A stretch of DNA of 64,000 nt from assembly GCA_964491665.1 (NCBI GenBank), contig CAZBII010000001.1:26202-90201 (forward strand), written 5' to 3'. Of the stretch, positions 53,410-62,014 are shown piece by piece. The DNA comes from Ch67 sp964491665 (GTDB lineage: Bacteria; Pseudomonadota; Gammaproteobacteria; Pseudomonadales; Ketobacteraceae). The notes beneath the pieces were generated by a model, which made no database searches, was not told the origin of the DNA, and saw only the letters and a list, made by a program, of their open reading frames with translations. How positions within the stretch are numbered: position 1 is the first letter of the stretch; the number at the start of each line of letters is the position of its first letter. Both the position numbers and the translations under genes were made by a program.

Positions 53410-54651
53410 TCAGCTGGCCAGACGGTTCATGAAGCGCTGGAAGTCGTTGCCCCTGTCAGCGCGACGACCTTCATCATTGCCGCGACCGGGATGCAGGCGC
53501 CCCAGCAGATCGGCATACAGGGACTTGATGTTGTCCAGACTGCTGGCGATGCTGTCGACCGCTTCCGCCGACTGCTTCACCTGTTTGGCAAAATCACCCA
53601 GCCGCTGGAACAGGTCTTCATAAGGATTGCTGCGCACCGGCCCTGCCATGTTCTGCACGGACACATAGGTATTGCGCACCGCCACCGTTTCGGTCTGGTT
53701 CATGTTCACGGCGAAGCTGGCCAGCTGCTCCGGGTCCATGCCCACCGTCATGGCCTGATCGAACGCCTGCTCGATATTGCCGCCGTAAAAAGTCTCGGCC
53801 ACATCATTCACCTGTCCGAACAGATCGTTCAGCGCGGCCAGTTCCTCTTCATTCAGATCGCCTTCCACACTGAACGACAGGTTGTCGAACGACGAGAACG
53901 ACGCCTCAAAACCATCGATGCTGGTGCTGCCATCGGCGTAATTCACCTGCTGGCCGGAAAACGACTGCCCGGAATTCACCAGAATCTTCACCTTGTCGCC
54001 TTCCTGCGTGGTGACTTCCATTTCAAAGCTGCGGCTGCGCTCCATTGCCATCTGCGTGAGCGAGGCTTCAAACCCGGAACCGGTCGTCGGCGCCGGTGTG
54101 GTCGGGGTTTCTGCGTCCGGGGTTTCTGCATCAGGAATCTCGCCAAACAGGCTCTCGCCCAGTTCTTCCAGGCCATCGGCAATCAGGTTCACGGTTTCGT
54201 AGAACGTATCCTTCACTTCCCCGGCGAAAGAGCCCTGCGCCTTGATGATGTCCTTGCCGTCGCGCAAGCCCTTTTCCACACCCTGCAATGCCTGCTGGTA
54301 CAGTGCCTGCAATTCCTCATCCGAGGCACCGTTGGCCTTTTCCTGCGTCAGGCGGTCGGAAATGAAACCCACGATGCGATCGGCCACCGATTGCGGGGAA
54401 TAATCCTGTTCGCTGTTTTCAGCCGCTGGAGTGGCTGCCGGCGCGCCGACGGTTTGCAGGCGGCTCTGCAGCACGGTCTGCATTTTTTCATAGGCAATGG
54501 CCAGCGAGCTTTGTACGGTTTCGGTGCTCAGGGTGGGCGCGGCAGGCGCCGTTTGCGGCATGGAGCCACGGCACTGATGACCAAAACCCTTGCGAAATGG
54601 CTGCAGTCCGGCAGAAAAATCACGCTGGGACAACGGGTTAAGTGTGGGCAT
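53410..54651 (-). CDS. DUF5610-domain protein
   Basis: The 413-residue protein contains a DUF5610-like segment (about residues 65-145: LSTETVQSSLAIAYEKM to QQALQGVEKGLRDG). After an acidic-proline linker (AETPDAETPTTPAPTT, 170-190) comes a second domain (about 195-410) with SRSFEMEVTTQEGDKVKILVNSG. There is no signal peptide. ATG 54651 (MPTLNPLSQRDFS) has AGGAG 9 bases upstream; a longer frame to 54729 is not supported. The family is common in pseudomonads and marine gammaproteobacteria with unknown function. It diverges from the coiled-coil gene by 204 bases. Confidence 0.8.
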   Translation of the reverse strand: MPTLNPLSQRDFSAGLQPFRKGFGHQCRGSMPQTAPAAPTLSTETVQSSLAIAYEKMQTVLQSRLQTVGAPAATPAAENSEQDYSPQSVADRIVGFISDRLTQEKANGASDEELQALYQQALQGVEKGLRDGKDIIKAQGSFAGEVKDTFYETVNLIADGLEELGESLFGEIPDAETPDAETPTTPAPTTGSGFEASLTQMAMERSRSFEMEVTTQEGDKVKILVNSGQSFSGQQVNYADGSTSIDGFEASFSSFDNLSFSVEGDLNEEELAALNDLFGQVNDVAETFYGGNIEQAFDQAMTVGMDPEQLASFAVNMNQTETVAVRNTYVSVQNMAGPVRSNPYEDLFQRLGDFAKQVKQSAEAVDSIASSLDNIKSLYADLLGRLHPGRGNDEGRRADRGNDFQRFMNRLAS

Positions 54652-54855
54652 GGAGGATTGCTCCTGCCTGCGGGGTGCAGGCGTGTGGTGCGCTGGAAAT
54701 TGATCCCGACTGCAAAATGAGATGGCCATCCTTTATATCGGCGCCGGCCCCGGATTCTTGAATGAAAATAACAATCGGCTTTTCAACGCGTTATGAAAAA
54801 TATGATCCATACTTTTCAATGGACTATTTTTGCATTGCGGACACTGCGCGCTGCC

Positions 54856-56124
54856 ATGACTACTGAACAGTTGATTGCCATCCAGGTTTTGATCGTGCTG
54901 CTGCTGGGCATCGGCATGCTGCTGTTGCTGCTGTTCCGCCAGAAAAAAACGCTGCGCAAGCTGCAGGACATCCTGACCCAGTACCGCGACGACATGAGCG
55001 GCGACAGCACCGCGCGTTATCTGGAAGAAGAAATCCACATCACCACTTCACACTGCAGCCAGAGCATTGTCGATCTGAAACCGGATCTGTCGCCGGAGGA
55101 TCTTGCCATTGCATTGCGCTTCAATGCGCTGCAATACGAACTTGCCATCCTGCAGGCCGGCACCACCCAGGAATCGGCCTGGCGCGACCAGATCAAGCAC
55201 TACGATGTACTGGCCAAAAAGCTGCACGAGATCATCCGCGCCCGCATCGACCAGACCACCCGCACGCTGAACGATGCCCACAGTCAGGAACTGGCAGCCA
55301 AGGACCAGAGCATCAGCGAACTGAACGGCGCACGCACGCAACAGACGCAGCAGCTCAAGCAACTGAAGCCGCTGCAGGATTTCATCGGCAACGTCACGGA
55401 AAACCCGCAGTCGCCACAGGAAATGGAACAGCATCTGCACCGCTCCCTGCTCAGCCTGTGCGAGAACTTTCCCAACACCGAAAAACTGCGCGAGATGGTG
55501 TTCCTGCTGCACGAAGCCTTCAACGAGATCATTGCCACATCCGGTTTTTCCGGCGGCGACAACACACCGCAGCAACGCAAGGTCGCCAGCATCGATCCCA
55601 GCCAGAACCTGGACATGCTCAACAACATCATCAACCGTCAGAACGACACGATCCGCACGCTGCGCAAGCAAATCGACGCACTGGAAAACGAAATGGATCG
55701 CCAGGGTCTGCTGGAATCTGTCGGCATCATGGAGGAAGCCATCGGCTCCACACGCAACTGTGTGCGCAAGCTGGATGAAAGTCTGGAAGCCATGGTACCG
55801 GCAGCGTCCGCACCCGCGACAGGTTCGCAGGAAGACAGCGAGGAGATGGTGCGCGTCATTGAGCAGTTCACCGAAGAAAGCGCCGTGATGGTGGAGAAGA
55901 TCTACCTGCTGACCAACCAGAACAAGCAGCTGCTGCGGGAAAACGAAGAGCTGACCCAGTCACTGCAGGATTCTGGCGGACAGGAGGAATCGCTCACTGC
56001 CGGCCTGAAGCTGCGACTGGAAAAACAAACCGAAGAATTGATGACCCTGCAAAAGAATTTCAAGGAACTGGAAGAGAAGTATCTGGCGTTGTATGCCGAA
56101 CACACGCTGGCCCAGAGCAAATAG
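54856..56124 (+). CDS. Single-pass membrane coiled-coil protein
   Basis: The 422-residue product has one N-terminal helix (about 6-28, LIAIQVLIVLLLGIGMLLLLLF) followed by a long cytoplasmic coiled coil (125-165, 270-300, 340-420) with heptad-like leucine spacing. ATG 54856 is preferred since the helix then sits at the start; ATG 54793 with 21 more residues is possible and neither has a strong ribosome site. No catalytic domain is visible. It converges with the next gene 6 bases away; shared architecture suggests a common complex. Family not recognised. Confidence 0.75.
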   Translation: MTTEQLIAIQVLIVLLLGIGMLLLLLFRQKKTLRKLQDILTQYRDDMSGDSTARYLEEEIHITTSHCSQSIVDLKPDLSPEDLAIALRFNALQYELAILQAGTTQESAWRDQIKHYDVLAKKLHEIIRARIDQTTRTLNDAHSQELAAKDQSISELNGARTQQTQQLKQLKPLQDFIGNVTENPQSPQEMEQHLHRSLLSLCENFPNTEKLREMVFLLHEAFNEIIATSGFSGGDNTPQQRKVASIDPSQNLDMLNNIINRQNDTIRTLRKQIDALENEMDRQGLLESVGIMEEAIGSTRNCVRKLDESLEAMVPAASAPATGSQEDSEEMVRVIEQFTEESAVMVEKIYLLTNQNKQLLRENEELTQSLQDSGGQEESLTAGLKLRLEKQTEELMTLQKNFKELEEKYLALYAEHTLAQSK

Positions 56125-56130
56125 ACATGC

Positions 56131-57717
56131 TCAGGTTTCACTCCCCTTCTGCTTGCCATGAATACCCTGCGCCACACGGCTGATATTCTTGGCGAAGGCC
56201 GGGTCGATCAATTCCGCCGACCTGAACAATCCCCGCAGCGATTCCTCCACTTTTTTCAGTTCCATATTCAGCTTGATGCTGGCCTGATCGCCCGCCGGAA
56301 TACCCAGCGCCTTGCGCAGATCGTGGGCGAAAAGCCCCATCACCTTGCTGATTTTCTCCTGCTGCCGGGTCGTATTTTTTTCAAAATTCTGGAACACCTC
56401 GTGACTGCGCAGAATCAGCTGCTCCACCTGGGTTTTCTGTCGCTGCACGGCCAGGGAGGCTTCAATGGATTCATGACGCGCGGCGGCACCGCGCAGCAGC
56501 GTTCCCAGATTATCCTTGAGTCGGTCATAGCGGTCGGGGTCCTGCATGGGTGGCTCCTGAATCAGCACCGCACAGCTGGCATCGAACAGCATCAGCTGCA
56601 ACCCCTCCACCAGCGCACCGCGTCCACGATTGGCTTCCAGCAATGACTGCAGCGACAAATCCGCGCCGGTGGATGCAACATAATGCATGGCCGGGCCGAT
56701 GCGCACGCCCACCACCGCTTTCACACCAAACGTGGCAATCGAACGCGCCATCTCGGTTGCCAGCTGCTCCAGACTGGCGCACTTGAAACTGCTGAGCATG
56801 AACAGGATCACGATGCCAAGATCCGAGCTGGCCATGAACGCGTTGTAAGCCGCGTCCGAAGTCGACGCCAGTTCGCGCTCCATTGCCTCGATCTTCAGCA
56901 GCAGCTCCTGCTGATCGGCATTAGCCATCCGTTCCACTGCCAGCACGGAAGACACCGGTGCAGCAGCAACTTTCCCCGTGGAGCGTCCGGCGGCATCCAC
57001 TGCCAGCTGCAGCGCCATGTTCTGCTCCCCCAGCCTGGCATTCTTGCGCTCAAGCTCGGCCAGCTGATCGTCCTTTTCCTGCACCACATCCTTGAGGTCC
57101 AGAATTTCTTCCTGCGCCTTGCGGCTGATCTCTTCCTGCCGGTTGAATGCCTTCTCCATCTCCCGCAACTGTTTTTCCAGTGCTTTCAGAACATTGCCCT
57201 GAATCGATGCGCTCTCACTGGTGGTGCTGATGGCAGGCGCCGGCGACACCGATCTGGCGGGAGAATCTGTCGTGGGTGCGGCAGCCGTCATGCCACCCTG
57301 GCGCCGCAGTTTCTCGTTCAGATCCAGAAACAGCTGCCGAAAGCGGGCAGAATTTTCCAGGCGGTCGCGATAGATGTTCACCAGCGCGTCCGGCGACATG
57401 TCGGGCTGGATATTGCCGAGGCTCTGCATGAAACGGGCGTGCGTGATGTAGGCCAGCACCACCGGCTGCAGCCGGGCGCGCAGCACTCGCCAGAAATGGT
57501 CGTCGCGGGAATTGAAAGGCAGTGCGGATTTCTCCGCTTCCAGATACAGCGAGCGCAGGACAGCCACCTGCTCGTCGATGCTTTCTTCCGGGTCCAGCAG
57601 GGCGTCGTCGTGCATGCCCAGCTCACGCATGCGCGCGCGGGTGATCCGCAAACCACGTTCAATGAATTCACCGATATGGCGAATCTGGTCGCGGGTAAAG
57701 CTGCCCTCTCCTGCCAT
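56131..57717 (-). CDS. Cytoplasmic coiled-coil protein with possible GAF-like domain
   Basis: The 528-residue protein has an N-terminal helical domain (1-140), a proline/serine linker (145-170) and a coiled coil (175-235 and 265-290). A globular segment at about 300-400 (LEQLATEMARSIATFGVKAVVGVRIG) looks GAF-like. The C-terminal 120 residues are helical. No signal peptide or helix crosses the membrane. It is convergent with the membrane coiled-coil gene. Its biological role is unknown; sensor or scaffold is an inference from the shape. Confidence 0.75.
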   Translation of the reverse strand: MAGEGSFTRDQIRHIGEFIERGLRITRARMRELGMHDDALLDPEESIDEQVAVLRSLYLEAEKSALPFNSRDDHFWRVLRARLQPVVLAYITHARFMQSLGNIQPDMSPDALVNIYRDRLENSARFRQLFLDLNEKLRRQGGMTAAAPTTDSPARSVSPAPAISTTSESASIQGNVLKALEKQLREMEKAFNRQEEISRKAQEEILDLKDVVQEKDDQLAELERKNARLGEQNMALQLAVDAAGRSTGKVAAAPVSSVLAVERMANADQQELLLKIEAMERELASTSDAAYNAFMASSDLGIVILFMLSSFKCASLEQLATEMARSIATFGVKAVVGVRIGPAMHYVASTGADLSLQSLLEANRGRGALVEGLQLMLFDASCAVLIQEPPMQDPDRYDRLKDNLGTLLRGAAARHESIEASLAVQRQKTQVEQLILRSHEVFQNFEKNTTRQQEKISKVMGLFAHDLRKALGIPAGDQASIKLNMELKKVEESLRGLFRSAELIDPAFAKNISRVAQGIHGKQKGSET

Positions 57718-57800
57718 GCCCTGCTCCGTCTGCCGATATTGTTGCCTATATCCTTTCAGACTAGCAGAGAATGGCCGAAGCTCTTGATTGCAAAGGCGGG

Positions 57801-59972
57801 TTACGGATCTGACGGTTTCAGCGTCAGATCCCAGCAGTGATGAATCGGTTTGCCACGGGCAAAATCCGGCGGCAGGCTCGACTGGGTAACGTCCTTCACG
57901 ACGTATTTTTCCCGCAATCCGTCTGCCAGCTTGAAACCCCTGAAATTATTGGAAAAAATCACCAGACCACCTGGCTCCAGCCGCTTCATCACCAGATCCA
58001 GCAATTCCTCGTGCGCCTCCTGCACGTCGAAATGCCCCTGCATGCGCTTGGAATTGGAAAACGTCGGTGGATCTACAAAGATCAGGTCAAACTGGTCGTT
58101 GGTATTGCGCAGCCAATTCATGCAATCGCTACGGATCAGCTGGTGGCCGGCTTCGGAAAAGCCGTTCAGATAAAGGTTGTTGCGTGCCCACTGCAGATAG
58201 GTGGCGGACATGTCCACCGACACGGTTTTCTTCGCGCCGCCATACGCCGCATGCACGGTGGCGGCACCGGTGTAGCAGAACAGATTGAGGAAACGCTTAC
58301 CCTTCGCCAGCTGCTGCAGACGCAACCGGGTGGGCCGGTGATCCAGGAACAGACCGGTATCGAGATAATCATCGAAATTCACCAGCAGCAGCGCGCCACC
58401 TTCCTGCAGCGTGAAGGTACGTTTCTGGTCATTCAGTTTCTGGTATTGCTGATTGCCTTTCTGGCGCTGCCGGCTTTTCACATGCACGCGCGACGGCGGC
58501 AGTTCAAACAGGGATTTCAGCGCCGCCAGCGCATCGTCCAGCCGCTTCGCCGCCTTGTCGGCATCCACGGTTTTCGGCGGCGCATATTCCTGCACATGCA
58601 GATGGCCGTTGTACCAGTCCACCGCCAGATTGTATTCCGGAATATCGGCGTCATATACGCGATAGGCGTAGACGTCTTCCTTCTCGGCCCACTTGCCCAG
58701 CTGCTTCACGTTCTTGCGGATGCGGTTCACCAGATCACGCGCGGGTGACGCAGAAAAATCCTGCTGGCTCAACACCAGCGGCACCGGCGTGAATTGCGCG
58801 GCACGCGGCACCACGCTGCCACTGCGAATAAAACAGCGGATGGGTCCGTTGAACACGCGATAGGTCTGCGGGTCTTCCAGTTGCAGCACGTCGGCATATT
58901 CGATCTGGTTGGTGATCAGTGCCACCTGCCACTGCTGGCAATATTTCTGCAGCACGCGACCAAACGCGCGATACAGATAAATCAGGTCGCTGTCCTTGTC
59001 CAGACGCTCGCCGTATGGCGGATTGCACACCACAAACCCGCCGGCCGCCGCATTTTTTTCATGCACGGAAAAATGCGCCAGTTCACGCCGCTCCAGGTGG
59101 ATGCAACCTTCCAGCCCTGCGGACTTGACGTTACGCCCCGCCGCCTGAATGGCATAAACATCGGAATCGTAACCCTTGATGGAAAACTCCATGTCCTCGG
59201 AACGATCCGCCTGCGCCGCTTCGTTGATGCACTGCTGCCACTGTTCTGCATCGTGATGCAGCCAGTGTTCGAAACCAAACCGGCGCCGCAACAGGCCCGG
59301 TGCCATGCTGGCCTGCATCATCGCCGCTTCGATCAGCAGCGTGCCGGACCCGCACATGGGATCGATCAGCTGGGTTTTCTCCGCATGCGGCCAGCCGGCC
59401 GCCATCAACAGCCCCGCCGCCAGCGTTTCCTTCATCGGTGCATCATTTTGCGCCACGCGATAGCCGCGCTTGTGCAAGGGCTCCCCAGAAAGATCCAGCG
59501 CCACATTCACCATCTCCCGATCAAAGTGCACATGGATGCGAATATCGGGGTCGCGGGTGTTCACGTTGGGGCGATCGCCGGTGAAATGGCGAAAATGATC
59601 CATCACCGCATCCTTGGCTTTCAGCGTGAGGAACTGGGTATTGAGATTGACAGCCGAGTCTGCCGAAGTGGAAATGGCGATGGAACTGGTATTGGTGAAA
59701 TGGTCATGCCACAGGATCTGGCGCAGGTTGTCATAGAAATCCTGCTCGTTCTTCCACGGAAACTGTGACAGCGGTAGCAAAACACGCGACGCAATGCGCG
59801 ACCATAAGCAAATATTATAAAGCGCACGTGCCGATCCCGGCCCCTCAACCGCGCCGCGCAACAGCGTGTATTCCTCACCGACAAGCGCTTGAATTTCCTT
59901 TACTAAAAAATTCTCCAGCCCGCCGCCGCACGTCACTATCAGGCGCGCCGGGTTCCAGTCAAATGTGGCCAT
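57801..59972 (-). CDS. rlmL: Bifunctional 23S rRNA methyltransferase RlmKL
   Basis: RlmKL methylates G2445 (N2) and G2069 (N7) of 23S rRNA with two fused SAM domains. The 723 residues start with a THUMP domain (45-160). The RlmL domain has LIDPMCGSGTLLIEAAM and the catalytic FVVCNPPYGERL. The RlmK domain follows, with FLNLFCYTGAATVHAAYGGA and FDLIFVDPPTFSNSKRM. Length matches E. coli RlmL (702). It diverges from rmf across a 305-base region. Confidence 0.97.
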   Translation of the reverse strand: MATFDWNPARLIVTCGGGLENFLVKEIQALVGEEYTLLRGAVEGPGSARALYNICLWSRIASRVLLPLSQFPWKNEQDFYDNLRQILWHDHFTNTSSIAISTSADSAVNLNTQFLTLKAKDAVMDHFRHFTGDRPNVNTRDPDIRIHVHFDREMVNVALDLSGEPLHKRGYRVAQNDAPMKETLAAGLLMAAGWPHAEKTQLIDPMCGSGTLLIEAAMMQASMAPGLLRRRFGFEHWLHHDAEQWQQCINEAAQADRSEDMEFSIKGYDSDVYAIQAAGRNVKSAGLEGCIHLERRELAHFSVHEKNAAAGGFVVCNPPYGERLDKDSDLIYLYRAFGRVLQKYCQQWQVALITNQIEYADVLQLEDPQTYRVFNGPIRCFIRSGSVVPRAAQFTPVPLVLSQQDFSASPARDLVNRIRKNVKQLGKWAEKEDVYAYRVYDADIPEYNLAVDWYNGHLHVQEYAPPKTVDADKAAKRLDDALAALKSLFELPPSRVHVKSRQRQKGNQQYQKLNDQKRTFTLQEGGALLLVNFDDYLDTGLFLDHRPTRLRLQQLAKGKRFLNLFCYTGAATVHAAYGGAKKTVSVDMSATYLQWARNNLYLNGFSEAGHQLIRSDCMNWLRNTNDQFDLIFVDPPTFSNSKRMQGHFDVQEAHEELLDLVMKRLEPGGLVIFSNNFRGFKLADGLREKYVVKDVTQSSLPPDFARGKPIHHCWDLTLKPSDP

Positions 59973-60052
59973 CGGATTTTCAGTTCCTCGTTAAGTGGCT
60001 GAATAATCTGAATTCAGCACATTTTTGATCAGTTTACAGGTATTACTGCCGC

Positions 60053-60077
60053 TCATAAGAAAATGTCATTCTTATGA
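60053..60077. promoter_or_regulatory. Perfect inverted repeat between rlmKL and rmf
   Basis: TCATAAGAA and TTCTTATGA are perfect complements separated by 7 bases. The arms are AT-rich and lie between two divergent promoters, so a dimeric regulator site is more likely than a terminator; no U-tract follows either arm. Confidence 0.45.
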
Positions 60078-60136
60078 CAAACTATTTGTCGACTTCCCTG
60101 TCCAATCTGGATATTAATGAAAGTCCGACACGCCAA

Positions 60137-60145
60137 AAGGAGGTG
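60137..60145 (+). other. Orphan Shine-Dalgarno-like element in the rmf leader
   Basis: AAGGAGGTG pairs with nine bases of the 16S rRNA 3' end, yet no ATG, GTG or TTG follows at 5-12 bases. The true rmf ribosome site lies over 115 bases downstream. It could hold a 30S subunit or a structure, or be chance. Confidence 0.4.
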
Positions 60146-60277
60146 CCCCGCTCAATCATTCTCGGCAAGACTCGAACAATCTCCAGGTTCTCTCAACTCT
60201 TAATTGGAAATCGAAAAATCGAACATCTGCAAGTCGACCAATCGAATCTCGAATAAAGAAAAAGAGGTGGATCAGAT

Positions 60278-60481
60278 ATGAAGAGACAAAAGCGCGACAG
60301 AACTGGCAGAGCCTTTACTCGCGGATATCAGGCAGGCGTAAGCGGACGCTCCAGAGAATCATGTCCCTTTGCGGATATTCCCGCACGACAGCACTGGCTC
60401 AGCGGCTGGCGCGAAGGACGGTCCGACCAATGGTCTGGCTATATCGGTGTTTCCGGCGTTCACAAAATCGTGAACCTTTGA
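60278..60481 (+). CDS. rmf: Ribosome modulation factor
   Basis: Rmf binds 70S ribosomes in stationary phase or starvation, blocks the mRNA/anti-SD region and drives formation of inactive 100S dimers. The 67-residue basic protein has the family core RAFTRGYQAGVSGRSRESCPF and HWLSGWREGRSDQWSGYIG. An AGAGGTGGATC ribosome site precedes the ATG. A strong terminator follows at 60629. Length is slightly larger than in E. coli (55) because of the C-terminal extension. Confidence 0.97.
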   Translation: MKRQKRDRTGRAFTRGYQAGVSGRSRESCPFADIPARQHWLSGWREGRSDQWSGYIGVSGVHKIVNL

Positions 60482-60628
60482 TCCAGAGCCGGATTGCAAC
60501 ACTTCACACTTTTGTTTGACCAACTGCGACCTTGAGGGGTGCAATCAGCAATATCTTGTACCAACCGTACATCCGTTTTTCATTCGGGTGACTCCATCAC
60601 CCGGGCAGTATAACGACTGCCAAACCGT

Positions 60629-60661
60629 GAAGGGCTTCCAGAAGGAAGCCCTTCGTTTTTG
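60629..60661 (+). terminator. Rho-independent terminator of rmf
   Basis: GAAGGGCTTCC and GGAAGCCCTTC form an 11-bp perfect stem with a 4-base loop, followed by GTTTTTG on the plus strand. It lies about 150 bases past the rmf stop. The opposite strand lacks a U-tract, so pyrD is not obviously terminated here. Confidence 0.9.
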
Positions 60662-60672
60662 TCCGCCGCACT

Positions 60673-61707
60673 CTATTTCCTGCGGGCAGCTTTTTCCGCA
60701 GCAATAGCCTTAACACTCTCACTGATCAGCGCCGGACCGCGATAGATGAAGCCCGTGTAAATCTGCACCAGATCCGCCCCGGCGCGAATTTTTTCCGCCG
60801 CGTGCGCACCTTCGGTAATACCACCCACGCCGATGATCGGCAGCTTGCCGTCCAGCGCCTGCGCCAGTTGCCGCAGAACACGGGTGGACTTTTCCCGCAC
60901 CGGCGCGCCGCTCAATCCGCCCTGCTCATTGCCATGGGGCAGATTTTCCACGCCAGCGCGATCCAGTGTGGTGTTGGTGGCAATCACACCGTCCATGCCG
61001 TTTTTCAGCAGCTGCGCGGCGATGGTTTCCACATCCTGCGGTTCCAGATCGGGCGCGATCTTCACCAGCAGCGGCACTTGCTTGCGATGTTGCGTCTGCA
61101 GTTTCTCAGCACTTTCCCTCAGGCCACCCAGCAGGTGATCCAGCGATTCACCATATTGCAGCGACCGCAGGCCCTGGGTGTTGGGCGAGGAAATATTGAT
61201 GGTGATGTAGCTGGCCAGCGCCCAGGTTTTTTCCAGACAGATGCGGTAGTCGTCCAGCGCGTTTTCCACCGGCGTATCGAAATTCTTGCCGATATTGATG
61301 CCCAGCACGCCCCTGTATTTTGCCTTCTGCACCTGGCGCACCAGATGGTCGACGCCCTTGTTGTTGAAACCCATGCGATTGATGATGGCCGTGGCTTCCG
61401 GCAGGCGGAACAGGCGCGGCAGCGGATTGCCCGGCTGCGGACGGGGAGTGATGGTGCCGATCTCGATGAAACCAAAGCCCAGGGCCGCCAGGGCGTCGAT
61501 GTAGTCACCGTTCTTGTCCAGCCCCGCCGCCAGTCCTACCGGATTGCGGAACCGCAGGCCCAGCAGGTCTACCGGCTGTTGCGGCTGCGGCAGCACGCAC
61601 GGGGTAATGTGCAGCTTCTGCCCCAGGGCCATGCTGTCCAGGGCAAAATAGTGGGACGTTTCAGTAGGCAGGGAAAACAACAACTTGCGGGCAAGGGAAT
61701 ACAGCAT
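60673..61707 (-). CDS. pyrD: Dihydroorotate dehydrogenase (quinone), class 2
   Basis: PyrD oxidises dihydroorotate to orotate with quinone as acceptor at the inner membrane, the fourth step of pyrimidine synthesis. The 344-residue protein has the amphipathic membrane-binding N-terminus (MLYSLARKLLFSLPTETSHY), NPVGLAAGLDKNGDYIDAL, the serine-base segment INISSPNTQGLRSLQ and VGVGGITEGAHAAEKIRAGA. Start 61707 gives the normal class 2 length; the longer frame to 61752 is not needed. Confidence 0.97.
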   Translation of the reverse strand: MLYSLARKLLFSLPTETSHYFALDSMALGQKLHITPCVLPQPQQPVDLLGLRFRNPVGLAAGLDKNGDYIDALAALGFGFIEIGTITPRPQPGNPLPRLFRLPEATAIINRMGFNNKGVDHLVRQVQKAKYRGVLGINIGKNFDTPVENALDDYRICLEKTWALASYITINISSPNTQGLRSLQYGESLDHLLGGLRESAEKLQTQHRKQVPLLVKIAPDLEPQDVETIAAQLLKNGMDGVIATNTTLDRAGVENLPHGNEQGGLSGAPVREKSTRVLRQLAQALDGKLPIIGVGGITEGAHAAEKIRAGADLVQIYTGFIYRGPALISESVKAIAAEKAARRK

Positions 61708-61776
61708 GCGGCAGCCTGACGAATAAATGCGGGAATGGAATCGGGGCGGCATTATACCCTCCCACCCGGCAAATCC

Positions 61777-61998
61777 CTAGGCCAGCCGCTCCACCCCGAT
61801 CAGCTTGTTGTGGTCATCAAAATAGACCGCAAAGGTGCCATGTACACCATCATGCTGCACGAAACGCTGCAGGCTGCTGGCCGGAAAGCGCACGCGGCGG
61901 CCATCCCTTGCCACCGCATTCACATCCCGCGCGCCGCCCTGGTACCAGCGCAGGTACTCGTCGCGGCTGATATGCAGGTCGAAAATCAGGTGCGCCAT
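61777..61998 (-). CDS. DUF2835 protein
   Basis: The 73-residue protein matches DUF2835: HLIFDLHISRDEYLRWYQGGA and VRFPASSLQRFVQHDGVHGTF. The ATG at 61998 (MAHLIFDL) is chosen; a GTG at 62010 would add four residues. It lies 17 bases downstream of the gdhB stop on the same strand, and this pairing recurs in pseudomonads by my recollection. Function unknown. Confidence 0.85.
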   Translation of the reverse strand: MAHLIFDLHISRDEYLRWYQGGARDVNAVARDGRRVRFPASSLQRFVQHDGVHGTFAVYFDDHNKLIGVERLA

Positions 61999-62014
61999 CC
62001 GCCCGCACACTCTC

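Larger units (their letters stand above)
59973..60277. other. rlmKL/rmf divergent intergenic region and rmf leader
   Basis: No supported protein gene lies here. It holds a 9-bp perfect inverted repeat (60053-60077), an anti-SD-complementary AAGGAGGTG at 60137-60145, and an ATCGAA/TCGAA-rich stretch (60209-60252) before the rmf SD (AGAGGTGGATC at about 60263-60273). A 60-codon frame from 60074 has no ribosome site at its start and no similarity, so I do not call it a gene. Regulation of rmf by growth rate and stringent response would act here. Confidence 0.6.

Noticed and set aside
60074..60256. 60-codon open frame upstream of rmf
   Set aside because: No ribosome site at its ATG and no similarity; low-complexity composition. 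The SD-like element lies inside it, not in front.
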